A model generated the notes under the pieces. That model was not told the DNA's origin and made no database searches. It saw only the letters and a list, made by a program, of their open reading frames with translations. 64,000 nt of DNA, from positions 62,001-126,000 of the forward strand of contig VZRR01009823.1 of NCBI GenBank assembly GCA_013398015.1. Reading direction: 5' to 3'. A program made the position numbers and the translations under genes. This document shows, one piece after another, positions 26,041 to 38,985 of this stretch; the first letter of the stretch is position 1, and each line of letters opens with the position of its first letter. The DNA comes from Oreocharis arfaki (taxonomy: Eukaryota > Chordata > Aves > Passeriformes > Paramythiidae).

Positions 26041-27130
26041 ATACAGCTTTATTTACACACAATTCAACAAGTTAATACATTAGTTCAACTTTCCTGTCTG
26101 CACACAGGGGAGAGTCTTCACAGCATCTGAGCAGAAAAGCAAGACCAGCTCTTGTGCGTGTACAGACTGGTAACTGACTGTTTGCAAGTACGTGATTAGG
26201 TACAGAAGGGTTACATTTAAACATTTCAACCATTTAAGTCAGTAAAAACAACCACGCTACACTTTAAGCAAAGTAAACTGAAGTTACAACTACATTTGGC
26301 TTCCTGAAGATCAGCTGATCTATACACAAGTGTGTACAGATAGTAAGATCAAAAGCTGAAGTTGATTCTGAGTTTTGCTCAAAACATTAGTATTTGTATT
26401 GAGTTGTGTTTAATGGATAACTACTTATAAGACTTTCCTCATACACCTGTACCGCCTTTCAAATCTACAAAACATTTCAAATTTATTCCAGTAAACGCCT
26501 ATTTTACGTTCTGTCGTCTTTTCCAAGACATGGGGAAAAACTGCTCATAAAGTCAGAACAGACTTTTTCACTGCAAATATAGATTCAGGCTATCAAAGTT
26601 GTGTGTTCCTACTGAAAAATTCTCCCCATATCCAAAGAGAAAAAAAGGAAATGCAAGTATACAAGTTCACTATACAGATCTGAAGAGGGACCTCTATTGT
26701 AGGTCTATATAAAGCAAAAGAACACAGTGCTCTGTTTCTCAGGAAGCTGCCTCTGTTTTGCTGTATTTTCCATAAATGCAGCTGCAAATAAGACTTTATA
26801 ATGTATGATATAATTTTATTCATTAAGAATGCCTTCTAACTCTTTAGAGAATAAATGACAGCAGGACTAAACAGGGAAGGAAACATAGTATCTTTAAAAA
26901 TCAAGGCATCACACAAAGTGGTCAAATTAGATATAACAAAGTCCACTATTTTCCAGACAAAGCTGGCTTGAGTTTGAAATCAACCTACACTGTATCTACC
27001 CAAGAATTGTCCTGTCAGGTAAAAGCAGACGAGTTTTTGTCAGAAACATTTATTAAACAAAACTGATACCAATGCACACGCAGTCAAGTTAACACCCCTA
27101 TTAAAAAAAGCAATTCGGCCAAAACCAAAA
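26041..27130 (-). other. SNRPD3: SNRPD3 3' UTR and possible extended 3' UTR
   Basis: Sequence downstream of the SNRPD3 stop. The first AATAAA gives a very short UTR (about 100 bases), while two later ones would lengthen it to about 1.1 kb. No coding potential was recognised. Confidence 0.45.
27049..27054 (-). terminator. SNRPD3: SNRPD3 proximal polyadenylation signal
   Basis: TTTATT on the + strand, so AATAAA on the coding strand, 77 bases past the stop codon. Further matches at 26815-26820 and 26048-26053 could serve longer 3' UTRs. The AT-rich character of 26040-27130 fits an extended 3' UTR. Confidence 0.65.
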
Positions 27131-28966
<1,836 letters not shown>

Positions 28967-29323
28967 GGCTACAGTGCTGTGGCTCTACACCTGAGGCAAA
29001 AGGAAAACAAAAGCTGTTATTACAAAGAAAGATGTAGAATAAGCTCCACCTACGCAATCCACCATCCTCCCCATCAGTGCAAAGCACCAATTTTCTCACA
29101 TTTAAACACAACATAACGCTTTGACTATGCATCAGTAACACTTCTCTAGAGACGTGCCCGTGGAGAGACTTTAAATATCAATAGCCAGTTATTTCCAGGT
29201 CTCTTCTAGGAAATTCACTTTTAAGTACCACATAACACACCGCTCGTATCTCCACGGGAAGAGCCACAGGTACATCCCAGAGCGGTATGGCCCCTGCGAG
29301 CGCAGCAGAGGCAGCACGGCCTT

Positions 29324-29359
29324 GGTGCTTGGCGCTCGGGGGCCGCAGCGCCAAGCACC
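29324..29359. repeat. Perfect 13-bp-stem hairpin in the promoter CpG island
   Basis: GGTGCTTGGCGCT at 29324-29336 and its exact reverse complement at 29347-29359 leave a 10-base GC-rich loop. The same core recurs at 29820-29832 on the far side of the promoter. Confidence 0.85.
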
Positions 29360-29496
29360 GGGCCCTGCCGTGAGAGAGCCGGAGCCACCCCAGCCCTCCA
29401 GCACACCGCCGCTCTGACCCGGCCCCCTCAGGGGATGCGGCGCCCGGGGAGCGAGAAAGCGCGGCAGGGGGAACACAGCCCAGGGCCAGCACTCAC

Positions 29497-29560
29497 CACC
29501 CAGCGCTGCCCGCGCTCTCCGTTAATGGCCTCCGCAGCCTCCCGCCCTGCTCCGCGCGCC
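29497..29560 (-). other. SNRPD3: SNRPD3 non-coding exon 1 (5' UTR)
   Basis: On the minus strand a good donor (CTGGGTG|GTGAGT) lies at 29497, inside the CpG island. It provides the spliced 5' UTR for the ATG in exon 2. The transcription start near 29540-29575 is inferred from the CpG island and the closeness of GUCD1; it is not visible directly. Confidence 0.6.
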
Positions 29561-29685
29561 GGAACCGGAACGCGGCGCTGGGGGCGGTGCGACCTCGTCC
29601 CGTCCGCTCCGACCCGGGGCCAGGCCGGCAGCCCCACGGTGTCCCGTGCCCGGGGCAGGGCTGCGCGCCCCCCGCTCGCCGTGTC

Positions 29686-29797
29686 ATGCCCCTGCCCACC
29701 CGCACGCCTCGCCGCTCTCCCCGCCGCCACGGCGCGGGGCAAGCGCCCCGGGGCCCGGCCCCCNAGAGCCCCCAGGAGGCCGGGGAGCCGCCGCCAG
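29686..29797 (+). CDS. GUCD1: GUCD1 exon 1 coding part (start uncertain)
   Basis: The donor GCCAG|GTCAGT is at 29797/29798 and the phase (one base left over) fits exon 2, giving a GEPPPV-DCIQL junction. The ATG at 29686 opens a basic, proline-rich leader. The N at 29764 makes one residue unknown and may hide missing bases in this GC-rich spot. A single missing or extra base would change which upstream ATG is in frame. Confidence 0.6.
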
Positions 29798-32700
29798 GTC
29801 AGTGAGGCCCGCCCAGCCCGGTGCTTGGCGCTGCGTCGGGGCCTCCGCGGGCGGGGGAGCGTCGGGGTCCGCCCGCGGAACGGGTCTGGGAGTGGTCCCG
29901 GCGGACGGCGGGGAGCGGGCGGCTCCTGCGGGCCCCGCCGGAGCCCCCTGCCGCCTCTCCGTCCTCCTGAGCCGCGGTGCTGCGGGTTTCACCCGCAGCA
30001 GCGATGTGGAATTACCGGCTCCGTCGGTAAGGTCGTGGTGGCGGGGATCTGGCAAAGCGCAGAGGGGTTTGCAGGGTGATTTACAGGCACGGGCTGGTAT
30101 CTCGTCTTGGGACGGCCGACAGCCATTGCTGAAGAGCTCTGGGTGTGTTGGGAAACAGGTGATTGGAAGCTGAACGGCCAAGAAAACTTGTTACTGCTCT
30201 CTGAAGCTTTCACGTAGAAAACATGTACCCCTTGGTTAATGTGGGACTTGCTAGAGGCCCTGGCTGTTATTCATAACATGCCAAGAAAAATGAAAATAAA
30301 AGAAGTCCTGGTTTGAGGACAAATGGGAATTGTTTTTTTTGTTTTGTTTGGTTTGGTTTTTTTTTTTTGTTATGATACTTGAGAGCACCTTAAGCTAGAT
30401 GAATTAAAAAGACTGAATATATCAACTGGTATGCCACTCTTTAAATTCACGATTGACCAGGGGCACAACTAGGAAAAATATAACAACATTTTCTAAAAAG
30501 TTCTGTAAATACTACTACATCAAAACTTGATGTGTCCACATGATGTCAAATGCATTTTTATTCCCATGATAAAATGTAGGTGACCTTGTTAAAAAAACCT
30601 TCTCATAGGCGTTTTCTAGATCAAAGGTTACTGAGAAAATCCCTTTGTGATTCACTCACTTTGGTCAGTGCTGAAGTTGCAATGACAGGCACAGCTCTTC
30701 AAGTCCTGCCCTCGGTGAGGGTGTTCCTGAAACTGAAACCACCACATTGCCAACTCCATAAAAATAAAAACTGAGGCAGAGGATGGAGCTTGTGTTTTGG
30801 GACTTTTGGGTAGATAGTATTGATTTTCCCTCTCTACTGAGGTTTTGATGGAATTAATACAACAGGTACTACTTGTGAGTTTTAACTTGTGAGTTCTCTG
30901 TTAAAATTCTGTAAATTCCCTGAGAAAAAAGACATCTATAGAAAAGGCTTAAATCTGTGGGGCTTCTAAGAGATTCCAGCCTAGAGATCTTGGGATGTTT
31001 TCTCCCACTTTGGTTTAACTCCTCTTGTGGCACAGAAATACATTCAGATACAAGAGAAAGGATGAATACCTGTGTCTTACCTGCTGTTATCCAGGAGGAG
31101 ATACAGCTTCAGTTGAGGGTTGGAGGGTACATCATCCCACAAAAAAAAAAAAAAAAAAAAAAAATTAAACTTCCAAGGGAAAAGGGGGTTGGAAATGCAG
31201 TGATCTAGATATGGAATAATAAAGGAGTAGGAGATTAAACCACATGCTTACCTGTACAGAAATACTAAATGGATGTTCCCCTAAGAAAGAGAAAAATCCA
31301 CCTACCAGTCAGACGAAAACACGTTCCTAAGTTTCTGTGGCTGTAGTGCTGAGAACAGGCTGACTTTTAGTGGCATGGCAAAGCATTCCTGTATGGATTG
31401 ACATCATTTGTGTTCTACTCACACAGTTGACTGCATCCAGCTGAAAGTGCCAGTGATTCAGCAGCTGTACCACTGGGACTGCGGGCTGGCCTGCTCCAGG
31501 ATGGTGCTTCAGTAAGTGGCTCTCTTAGTGTGGGAAATCCCATTCCATGGGGAGGGATAGCAGGAAGCAAATCCCAGGGAGAAGAGGTGTGTTGAAGCAG
31601 CCATGAGTTCAGTCTTAGGAGAGCAGCAGTTTTTGACTTGGCCTTGGACAGTGACTGCTGCTTGGGCCTGGCTCAGCTCCCTGGCAGGAGCAAGGGAGAA
31701 TAAACTGAAGTGAACTTTGGAGCCGTTTGAATAATTAACTAATTAAACAGATGCAGAATACCTAATCAGCTCTATGAACTTTGCAGATTGGCATGCATAA
31801 GCTCATAGAAAGTGTTGCCTCTTTCCTGTTGTTACAATTCAGAACTGATAGTTAGCTGTGACTCACCCGATTCCTTTCTATGTTTTCAAGTGATGGGTAG
31901 GTGTATCCCAGTTTATGAGTGTGTGCTGTACCTGTACTACCTCTGTCCTGCTAAGCCCCCAATCGGTGGGATGAGTGTTTATGTTCCAGGAGTAGTTTCA
32001 GCTTCAAAACTGTGTTGCCCTTTGGGGTTTTTTTTTGGTTTATTTTTGGTTTTACTTTTTTTTGAACTAGTAGCTGTCCTGCTGAACTCCTCTTTCCTTC
32101 CACAGAGGAACATGAGCTTAGGTGCAGGAGAAATACCTATTTCACTTAGTAGATATGAAGCAGAAGATTTTCATTTCTCTCCATCCCTTCTGCCAAGACG
32201 TTAGTCCGTGTGCTGGTAATTTCCCATCTTGACTACTGTAACCTCTATTCCCTTTACCTCTTTGCCACTCCAGTCTGCCCAAAACTCAGCTTCCAAGATT
32301 AATCTTCTCACCCTGCTGATCTGACCTTGTTTGCCCTGCATCCCCAATTCCAGTCCCTTTTTATTTTTTATCATTTACTACCATTTGTTTTCTTACTTTC
32401 AGAACTCCCTGTAACTGCCTCACTCCATCCCTTTGCAACCTGTCCCAAGCTTCCTCCTGACTTCATCTCCCCTTTTCTTCCTTTTGTGTCATCAGTGTCC
32501 AAGACAAGCATCCCTTGAATATTTACTGAATTCCTTTACGGCTCCTCCTTTTGAAATCCATCTATTGCGTGAAGGAAGTCTTAGTCTTTAACTCTTCTTT
32601 CTGTGTTGGCTCTAATACACTTGTATATTTACACTGTAAACGCTTCAGGACAGAGTTCTATACCAGCTTGCCTCTGGTACAGCACCTGTACACTTCTAGC

Positions 32701-35700
32701 ACTCTAAAATAGTCAAGACACCACACATTTCCAATTCTAAAAAGTCAGCAATAAATCCAGTTAAATATTCCCTACTCCCTTCCCTTAAATTTCTGTCTCT
32801 TTTGTGGGTTGGTGTGATTTTTTTTTTTTTTGGTTATTTCTTAGCCAAGCCCATTGTTTCAGTTTTTATGTGCTGTGATGTAGAGGCTTGGGCTATAGCA
32901 CACATTTTGCTTCTCCTAAGATCTGTGCTTCCGTTCCCCTGCCTTTCCTAATACCATAGGTACCTCAATCATTTGGACAATGATGAGTTTCAGAAAGCCA
33001 TCCAGGAACTCCAGTTAACAAAGAGTATCTGGACTATTGACCTGGCCTACCTAATGCGGCACTTCGGAGTTAAGCATAAATTTTGCACCCAGACACTCGG
33101 AGTGGACAAGGGCTACAAAAATCAGGTTAGTATTCTCATCTCTAGGGGGAGAGCAGGCAGCTTAAAAAGCCTCAAGTATCCTGCTATAAAAGCTGTGCTG
33201 TGTAACTGACAGTCAACCATGGTTAATTTGACCTACTGCCAAAACTGGCACAAATCTGTTCTAAAGGCAGTATGATCCCACGTATTGATTCCATCTTTTG
33301 AGTTTTTAAAAAATTTGCATGTAGTGTTCATGAAAGGTTCCAACCTATTTGACAGCCTTGGAGACTGAAGCCCTGTATTTATCTACAGAACAGGTACAGC
33401 CTGGGCAGCAGCAGTGTTTAGCTTCCACACTTTCCCCACCACCGTGCCTCAGCCTTGACCTGGAAGATCCACCTCTAGAGGTGAGAGGGGAAATCAGCCT
33501 CCCATCCACTGAGAGCTTGGTCTCTCCAGGACTGCCAAGAAGGGGCCAAGGAGTGCCTGTAGCAGCAATGGCTTTAATGCAAGCTCCTGCCCAGTTTCCC
33601 ATGGGAAACCAGACAGGCTTTTCTCATGTAGGCAGCTTAACAGCCACTGGATAGAAACTGCAACAGTAACTGACCAGGAGCGAATTTAATTTGTAATTCA
33701 GAGCAGAAGTCCTTGTCCTGCTTCCGGTGAACTAAGGGAGAGATCTTTTATCCTATAGCCAGATCTCCGACTTACGCAGGCCCTTGCTAGCAGACTGTAA
33801 GTAGTGGATTAACCAAGGTAAACACCATTCCAGTTTAGAACTTCTGTTATTTCCACAGTCATTTTACAGGAAGCACTTTGACACAGAAGAGAATCGAGTG
33901 AATCAGCTCTTTGCACAAGCCAAAGACTGCAAGGTGCTGGTGGAGAAATGGTAAGCTTACAGTTTTCTTTCTCTTTGGAGATTCTGTGGGCCCCTGCTTT
34001 TCTTGGAGGCACCAAGCTAAACTGCTGAAAGAGACTGAAATCAAGCCCTAAGCCTTTCTTGCCAATTAGTGTCTTTCCACTATATCTGTCTCAAAACCCC
34101 CCATGCACATCAAGAGCTAATAATGTTTGAAGTTTGAAGAAAAATTAGTCATTATGCAAAATAAGTTATATGAAAATGCTGACAGGAGCTGACTATTTAT
34201 GTTTTGAATTTGGTTATCCATTACACTTAGGCAGTAGGGAGTGCCTACAGCACTCTAAATGGCTATTGTTGGAATTAAGGAGAATGCTCTGTGGGTACAG
34301 AACTCATTGTTCCCAGAGCTATGCAAACATGATGGATCTCTGTTCCTACACAACCATGCAAAGTACAAGTTAGCACAGGAGCTTTTGCCAAGGGGACAAT
34401 GAAAGAAGGAACTCCATGAAAAAACTGCAAACCAAGAAGAAATGGAAAAACTGCAGAATTGTTTCACAACCAGCAGTGGAATTCTATTGGGAAATGACTA
34501 AGCATCCAACTTGAGTTGTGTCCCTTTTTACAGGGAAGCTGGATTTGGATCCCTGTTGTTTAAGTGGGGTAAATGATTAGGGGTAAGCAAAGAAGACAGG
34601 ATGTGGGGCAGCCACAACAGCATTTGAATGCTGGTGTGTAACTTATATTTAGCAGAATCAAATGTCCTTTCTAAAATGCGTGGAGTCGCCATCACTCTAA
34701 CTACAGCTGTGACAGGACAGAATGGACACCCAGTCCCTCTTGCTTTTGCAGTCTTAAGATTGTGGCCTTGATCAAGGCAGGGACAGAGAGCTTGTCTACC
34801 TGTGCAGTACAGAGGCTGGGGCATCAGAGTGGGGAAGTGACACTGGAAAAGATGAAATAAAAAGCACATGAGTTCAATCAGGTGGTGCACACAGCACAGA
34901 CATCTGGAACAGAGCCAAGTGATGAATTTCTCATGTATACAGAACACACCAACTGCCTCAGTGAAGGAAAGCATTTAACAGATGAGGTTATAGGGTATGT
35001 TTGGTGGATACTTACTCCCTGTAGGAGATAATGTAGAAATAATGCCTCAAGGGCATCAGATGATTCAAAACTGCAACTGGGAGAAACAGTCCTGTGTGAC
35101 ACAGGCAAATTTGGGCACATCTTAATTTGGTTAGTGGTTACACAATATTTAACCACAGTCGGTAAAGATTTGGTGTTTCAGAGGTAAGCTTTTCTAGCAG
35201 CAAGAGAGAACACTTCACTTAAAATTTTCCCACAACAGAAGTCCATCAAGTTACAGGAGTTGCCAGCTCCTTTAATGCTCTTCTCTGGGGCATTAGATAT
35301 ACATGTCATCTCAGAATGTGTTACTGCAGAATCCAGAGCCGCTGCTTTGCACTTCAGTAGCAGCAGTGGAATGAAAAGGCCTTGAATGCTGCAGGTTCTG
35401 TCAGGCTTTGTCCATAGCAAAGCCTGCAGGGTTTAACAGCAGAGAGCTGTACCTGTGATACAGAAGTAGCTGTGCCAGCTGCACTGTCCACCATCACGCA
35501 CTTCCTTTACAGCAACTTCTTTCAATAAGAGTGTCTGTTTTCTTCCTTGCAGCACAGTAACTGTTCAAGACATCCAAAACCACCTGTCCCAGGGTCACAT
35601 AGCCATCGTCCTTGTGAACGCAGTCCTGCTACTGTGTGATCTTTGCTCAAGTCCTGTCAAATACTGCTGCTTCCTTCCCATTGGACAGAAGTGCTTCTGC

Positions 35701-36367
35701 AGGAGCCCTGACTACCAGGGCCATTTCATTGTGTTATGTGGCTACAACAAAGCCTCAGGGAGTATTTACTACAACAACCCTGCCTATGCTGACCGTGAGT
35801 AGCCTGTCCCTTTTGGATGGATTCACAGCCAGTGCGTTACTAACAAGTCTAACACAGAGCCACAGCTGGACCTCCCCTCACAGTGCACAGGCATTTCAAG
35901 CATCATTACCCAATTTGTCAGAAGGGGTTTTGCCACATTAATTACATCAGTGCTGCATTCTGTGGTGTGATTTAGTTGAAGCACTCAGACAGGCATTCTA
36001 GCAAATGGCTTGTTTGGCTTTCAGATGGGTTAGTGAGAGATGCTGAACTGTCTGTGTGCAGAATATAACAGAAGGGCCAATTGAGTACCTACTTGCAGCA
36101 TTACTTAAGTGAGCTCTTTATGGTGAAAAAATCTACCCAAGTAAAGCTGTAACCTAAGCTGCTGGGTCTAGTCTCTATACTAGTTTTGTTTGTGGAGGCT
36201 GTTACATGCAGTGTAAGAACCTTTCACCAGCAAATCCTTCTGAATTTTTCGTAACATTTTGTTCCTCCTTACCAGGAACATGCTGCACCAGCATCAGTAA
36301 CTTCGAGGAAGCCAGGACAAGTTATGGCACTGATGAAGATATTCTGTTCATCTACACAGACAGCTGA
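29686..36367 (+). CDS. GUCD1: Guanylyl cyclase domain-containing protein 1
   Basis: Six exons join in frame: 29686-29797, 31427-31511, 32960-33125, 33859-33950, 35553-35794, 36276-36367. They give 262 residues plus TGA. Residues 42-262 align well with what is known of vertebrate GUCD1 (VIQQLYHWDCGLACSRM, LTKSIWTIDLAYLMRHFGV, SSPVKYCCF, YQGHFIVLCGYN, NNPAYADR, SNFEEARTSYGTDEDILF). The name comes from a plant guanylyl-cyclase-like family, but cyclase activity in animals is not established. The DCGLAC and GHFIVL motifs resemble the Cys and His sites of C39-like papain-fold peptidases. Human GUCD1 is reported to be a NEDD4-1 target linked to hepatocyte growth. The N-terminus is about 20 residues longer than the human form, very Arg/Pro-rich and contains an N base, so the start at 29686 is tentative. 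It is the only in-frame ATG upstream of the exon 1 donor. Confidence 0.93.
29798..31426 (+). other. GUCD1: GUCD1 intron 1
   Basis: It begins in the CpG island, then turns AT-rich. It contains a T/G-rich homopolymer stretch (about 30333-30371) and an uninterrupted run of 24 A at 31141-31164. No other gene recognised. Confidence 0.7.
31141..31164 (+). repeat. Poly(A) run of 24 bases
   Basis: Uninterrupted A24 in GUCD1 intron 1. I see no processed-pseudogene sequence just before it, so it is probably a mononucleotide microsatellite. Confidence 0.85.
31427..31511 (+). CDS. GUCD1: GUCD1 exon 2 (DCGLAC motif)
   Basis: The acceptor CACACAG ends at 31426 and the donor GTAAGT begins at 31512. It encodes VDCIQLKVPVIQQLYHWDCG and LACSRMVL, with Gln49/Gln50, Cys56 and Cys60 in the arrangement of a C39-like active-site cysteine. 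It ends with two bases of the Gln66 codon. Confidence 0.94.
32960..33125 (+). CDS. GUCD1: GUCD1 exon 3
   Basis: The acceptor ACCATAG ends at 32959 and the donor GTTAGT begins at 33126. It encodes YLNHLDNDEFQKAIQELQLT through KFCTQTLGVDKGYKNQ. The junction to exon 4 is in phase 0. Confidence 0.94.
33859..33950 (+). CDS. GUCD1: GUCD1 exon 4
   Basis: The acceptor TTCCACAG ends at 33858 and the donor GTAAGC begins at 33951. It encodes SFYRKHFDTEENRVNQLFAQ then AKDCKVLVEK. It ends with two bases of a Cys codon completed in exon 5. Confidence 0.94.
35553..35794 (+). CDS. GUCD1: GUCD1 exon 5 (GHFIVL motif)
   Basis: The acceptor CCTTGCAG ends at 35552 and the donor GTGAGT begins at 35795. It contains a cysteine-rich stretch (CDLCSSPVKYCCF and KCFCRSPDYQGHF), the conserved His209 in YQGHFIVL, and Asn226-Asn227-Pro228. 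The cysteine cluster could bind metal, but no known zinc-finger spacing is obvious. Confidence 0.94.
36276..36367 (+). CDS. GUCD1: GUCD1 terminal coding exon
   Basis: The acceptor CTTACCAG ends at 36275 and TGA is at 36365-36367. It encodes RTCCTSISNFEEARTSYGTD then EDILFIYTDS, matching the conserved C-terminus of the family. Confidence 0.94.
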
Positions 36368-38985
36368 CATCCACAGAGGACACTCCTGCTCCTTCCTGCA
36401 CAGCCTGCACGGCAGCTGGCTGCTCGTCTCAGGACTCCCCTGCACACACCTCGCTCCTGAACTGCAGTGGGACCTTCAACAAGGGAGGCTTTATAGACAT
36501 TGACAGGACTATATTGCAATGCTGTCTTCACAATTTTTTTTTTTCCTGATGATGTATCTGATTTTGCAATGTCTGTGTCTGGTTTGTTGTTTCTGGTTTT
36601 GTTGGTTTTTTTTTTTCCTAATTTTCAACATTGCACATTTGACAGCAGTTCTAAAATACAGGCACAGAGCCTGTTCACTTTCAGCTTATTTTAAAATTAA
36701 ACACATAAGAAAAAAGCACCAGATTTATGAACTTTAACACTTGGTAATATTTGCATAGGTTTAGGTAAACAAAGAAAAAAGCCCAGAAAATACCTGCTTC
36801 TCTCTCTGTCAAAGCATCAAGAGCTGTTCTTCATCCAAAATCTATGGATTTGAAGTTCAGCAAGTATTATAAAAGGAAAAAAATATTAACTTAAACCACT
36901 TTTAAATAACAAAATGCCTTGCTGGCTCATCAGTATTGTCTGCAATGTAGGAAATTTCCCATGTACCAAATTAACAGAGATTTAGCATTTATGCACCTGC
37001 AATACTGGAATTGCTCCCTTGCACTACAAACTCAATCTGTTTTGGCTGAATCCTCTTGGATGACTGCTCAGAGCTCCATATTGCTCCAAAAGTTTAAGTG
37101 GAAAGATTTTATTTGCAGTTGGAAGTCTTTATTGCTCTTTGCAAAAAGCTCTGAATGTTATGCCACCCACATGTGCCAGTTTCTGCAGAATCCATTCTAA
37201 ATATGAACTTTAAACTTATTAAGCAAGTGCAGAAAATTATCATTCACACTCATGGTATATATTTTGCATGTAAAGTGTAAATATCTGACAGCATCTACTG
37301 CATTGTAGTTAAAATGCTGAATCATAATTTGAGCCAAATTTTGCTGTTGGTATTAGTTCAGTGACCTTCTAAGAAGAGCTAAAATCAGTTAAGAAAAGAA
37401 GACATACAAACATCTCTGCTACAAATAAGGCAGGAACTTAGATTCTTCTAGCTCTTATACTACAGCTGTATTTGGATTAAGTTGTTGCTGTATTGAGACA
37501 TTACGTGAAATTGGTAGCAGCCCATTCAGAGCCCTTTCCTCTGCTACATGAGGAGCAGTCTGAAGTGTAAGAAAAAGCCACTTATTTCAGCTTCATCCAT
37601 CGTAATTTCCTGTAAGTCTCAATATTCAGTCCTGCCTATATGAAAGTGAGTAGGAAAATCGGCACTGATGTAAAACTAGGAAAAGTTGTATTTAAGACAG
37701 AGACCCCACACCTCTGGCATGGTTTTAGGAAAAGAACTGTTCAAGTTCTGGAACTGTGAGGAATAACAGTAAAAGGATATTGTTATTTACTGGTGGATAT
37801 AATAAATAGGAATCTACTTTCAGCATAGAAAGATTTTTTTTACAGACATAAAGTTTCTTTTATCAGTTGTTGACTAACTGAAAAGTATCTATACAGTGTT
37901 CACTAAGTACTTAGTAGAATCAAGAGTGTTCCTTTGTACAAAGGCAAAAAACAGTAACAGACATCTAAAATGCAGTAACCCTTAAAAAATTCCAAACAAA
38001 AGTACATGACAGGAAATTCTGTGTGTCAAAGTTTGCTTATCATTGGTGAAATTTAAATACATTCTGGCACTGATAGCTGCAAAATGAGTAACAGGTAGGA
38101 TGTGATTTGTGTGGAACCAGTACATGAGTGCCACCAGCAGAATCCATCCAGAAGAAAGGGACAAAACCTATTGTAAATAATGCCTTTCAACTCCTCCAAA
38201 GTAAGTAACCAGAAGACTCCTGATCTGGGAATTTTTATGTCCAGGGCCAAAATGGTGATGTTTGATTTAGAGAGATTCTATTAGCTCTGTTAATAATTAA
38301 CAGGTATGTAAGCTGCAGGCTGTTACAGTACGTCCTTAACCCGTGCATTTTCACGTAGGTAGTTCATTCAATACCATTAAACTGCCACAGGATTTATCTT
38401 AGAGCAGGCCTGGTTAGTTAAATAAAAACAATTCTCACAAAAGGCTTTTAATTGACATTTAGCATCTTACTGTTTCCGTTACCAAAAGTGAATCCTGAGC
38501 TTATAGAAAACATGAACTTAAGGGCAAGCTAAGTATTCTGAAGTGCACAGACAGGTGTAACAATATTGACTGGTAAGCATTTGGTACCCAGGGTTTAAAT
38601 GCTTCAACAAAAGTGAAAGATAAACAAAGCTGTCTAAGCAAGTGCAGACAAAAGGAGAGGTCCACTATTTCAACAGGATCGTGTACAGCTGCCAAATGGA
38701 AGACAGCTATGAGAGATGAAAACACAAGGAAAAAGCAAAAGCCAAGTGAAAAGACTGAGTATATGACACAGCAGCTCACTGCACAAGCATTCAGAACATC
38801 TGCATTTTCTGAAACTTTGTTTCCCATTACAAGACTGTATCAAAACACTCATTCTGAAAATGTTCTGTTGCTTTGTTTCTGTCAGGATGTCAATAGCAAA
38901 GGAAGGGGATTTTACATGCAGGGATTTTATACATAAATATATTTTTATTTGTAATTAAACCATTCTCAATAAAGGTTAAACTCAC
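36368..38985 (+). other. GUCD1: GUCD1 3' UTR region
   Basis: AT-rich sequence after the GUCD1 stop, with no coding potential recognised. Candidate AATAAA signals on this strand are at 37801-37806, 38421-38426 and 38968-38973. Which is used is not visible from sequence. The last lies close to the distal UPB1 signal, so the two 3' ends may overlap. Confidence 0.5.

Larger units (their letters stand above)
29270..30030. promoter_or_regulatory. CpG island, bidirectional SNRPD3/GUCD1 promoter
   Basis: Strongly GC- and CpG-rich block covering SNRPD3 exon 1, its 5' intron end and GUCD1 exon 1. Between the two genes lie two abutting ETS/GABPA-type CCGGAA cores (29559-29564, 29565-29570) and a GC box (GGGGGCGG at about 29580-29586). 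No TATA box is visible. Abutting ETS sites in a CpG island with less than 200 bp between divergent genes is the classic form of a housekeeping bidirectional promoter. Confidence 0.85.
31512..35552 (+). other. GUCD1: GUCD1 introns 2, 3 and 4
   Basis: Introns 31512-32959, 33126-33858 and 33951-35552 separate exons 2 to 5. Pyrimidine-rich stretches occur at about 32010-32060 and 32200-32480. I found no further exon, RNA gene or transposon in them. Confidence 0.65.

Noticed and set aside
29435..30173. Long Arg/Pro/Gly-rich open frames on both strands (up to 214 codons)
   Set aside because: They are a result of the stop-poor CpG island. Only the short GUCD1 exon 1 segment has splice and frame support.
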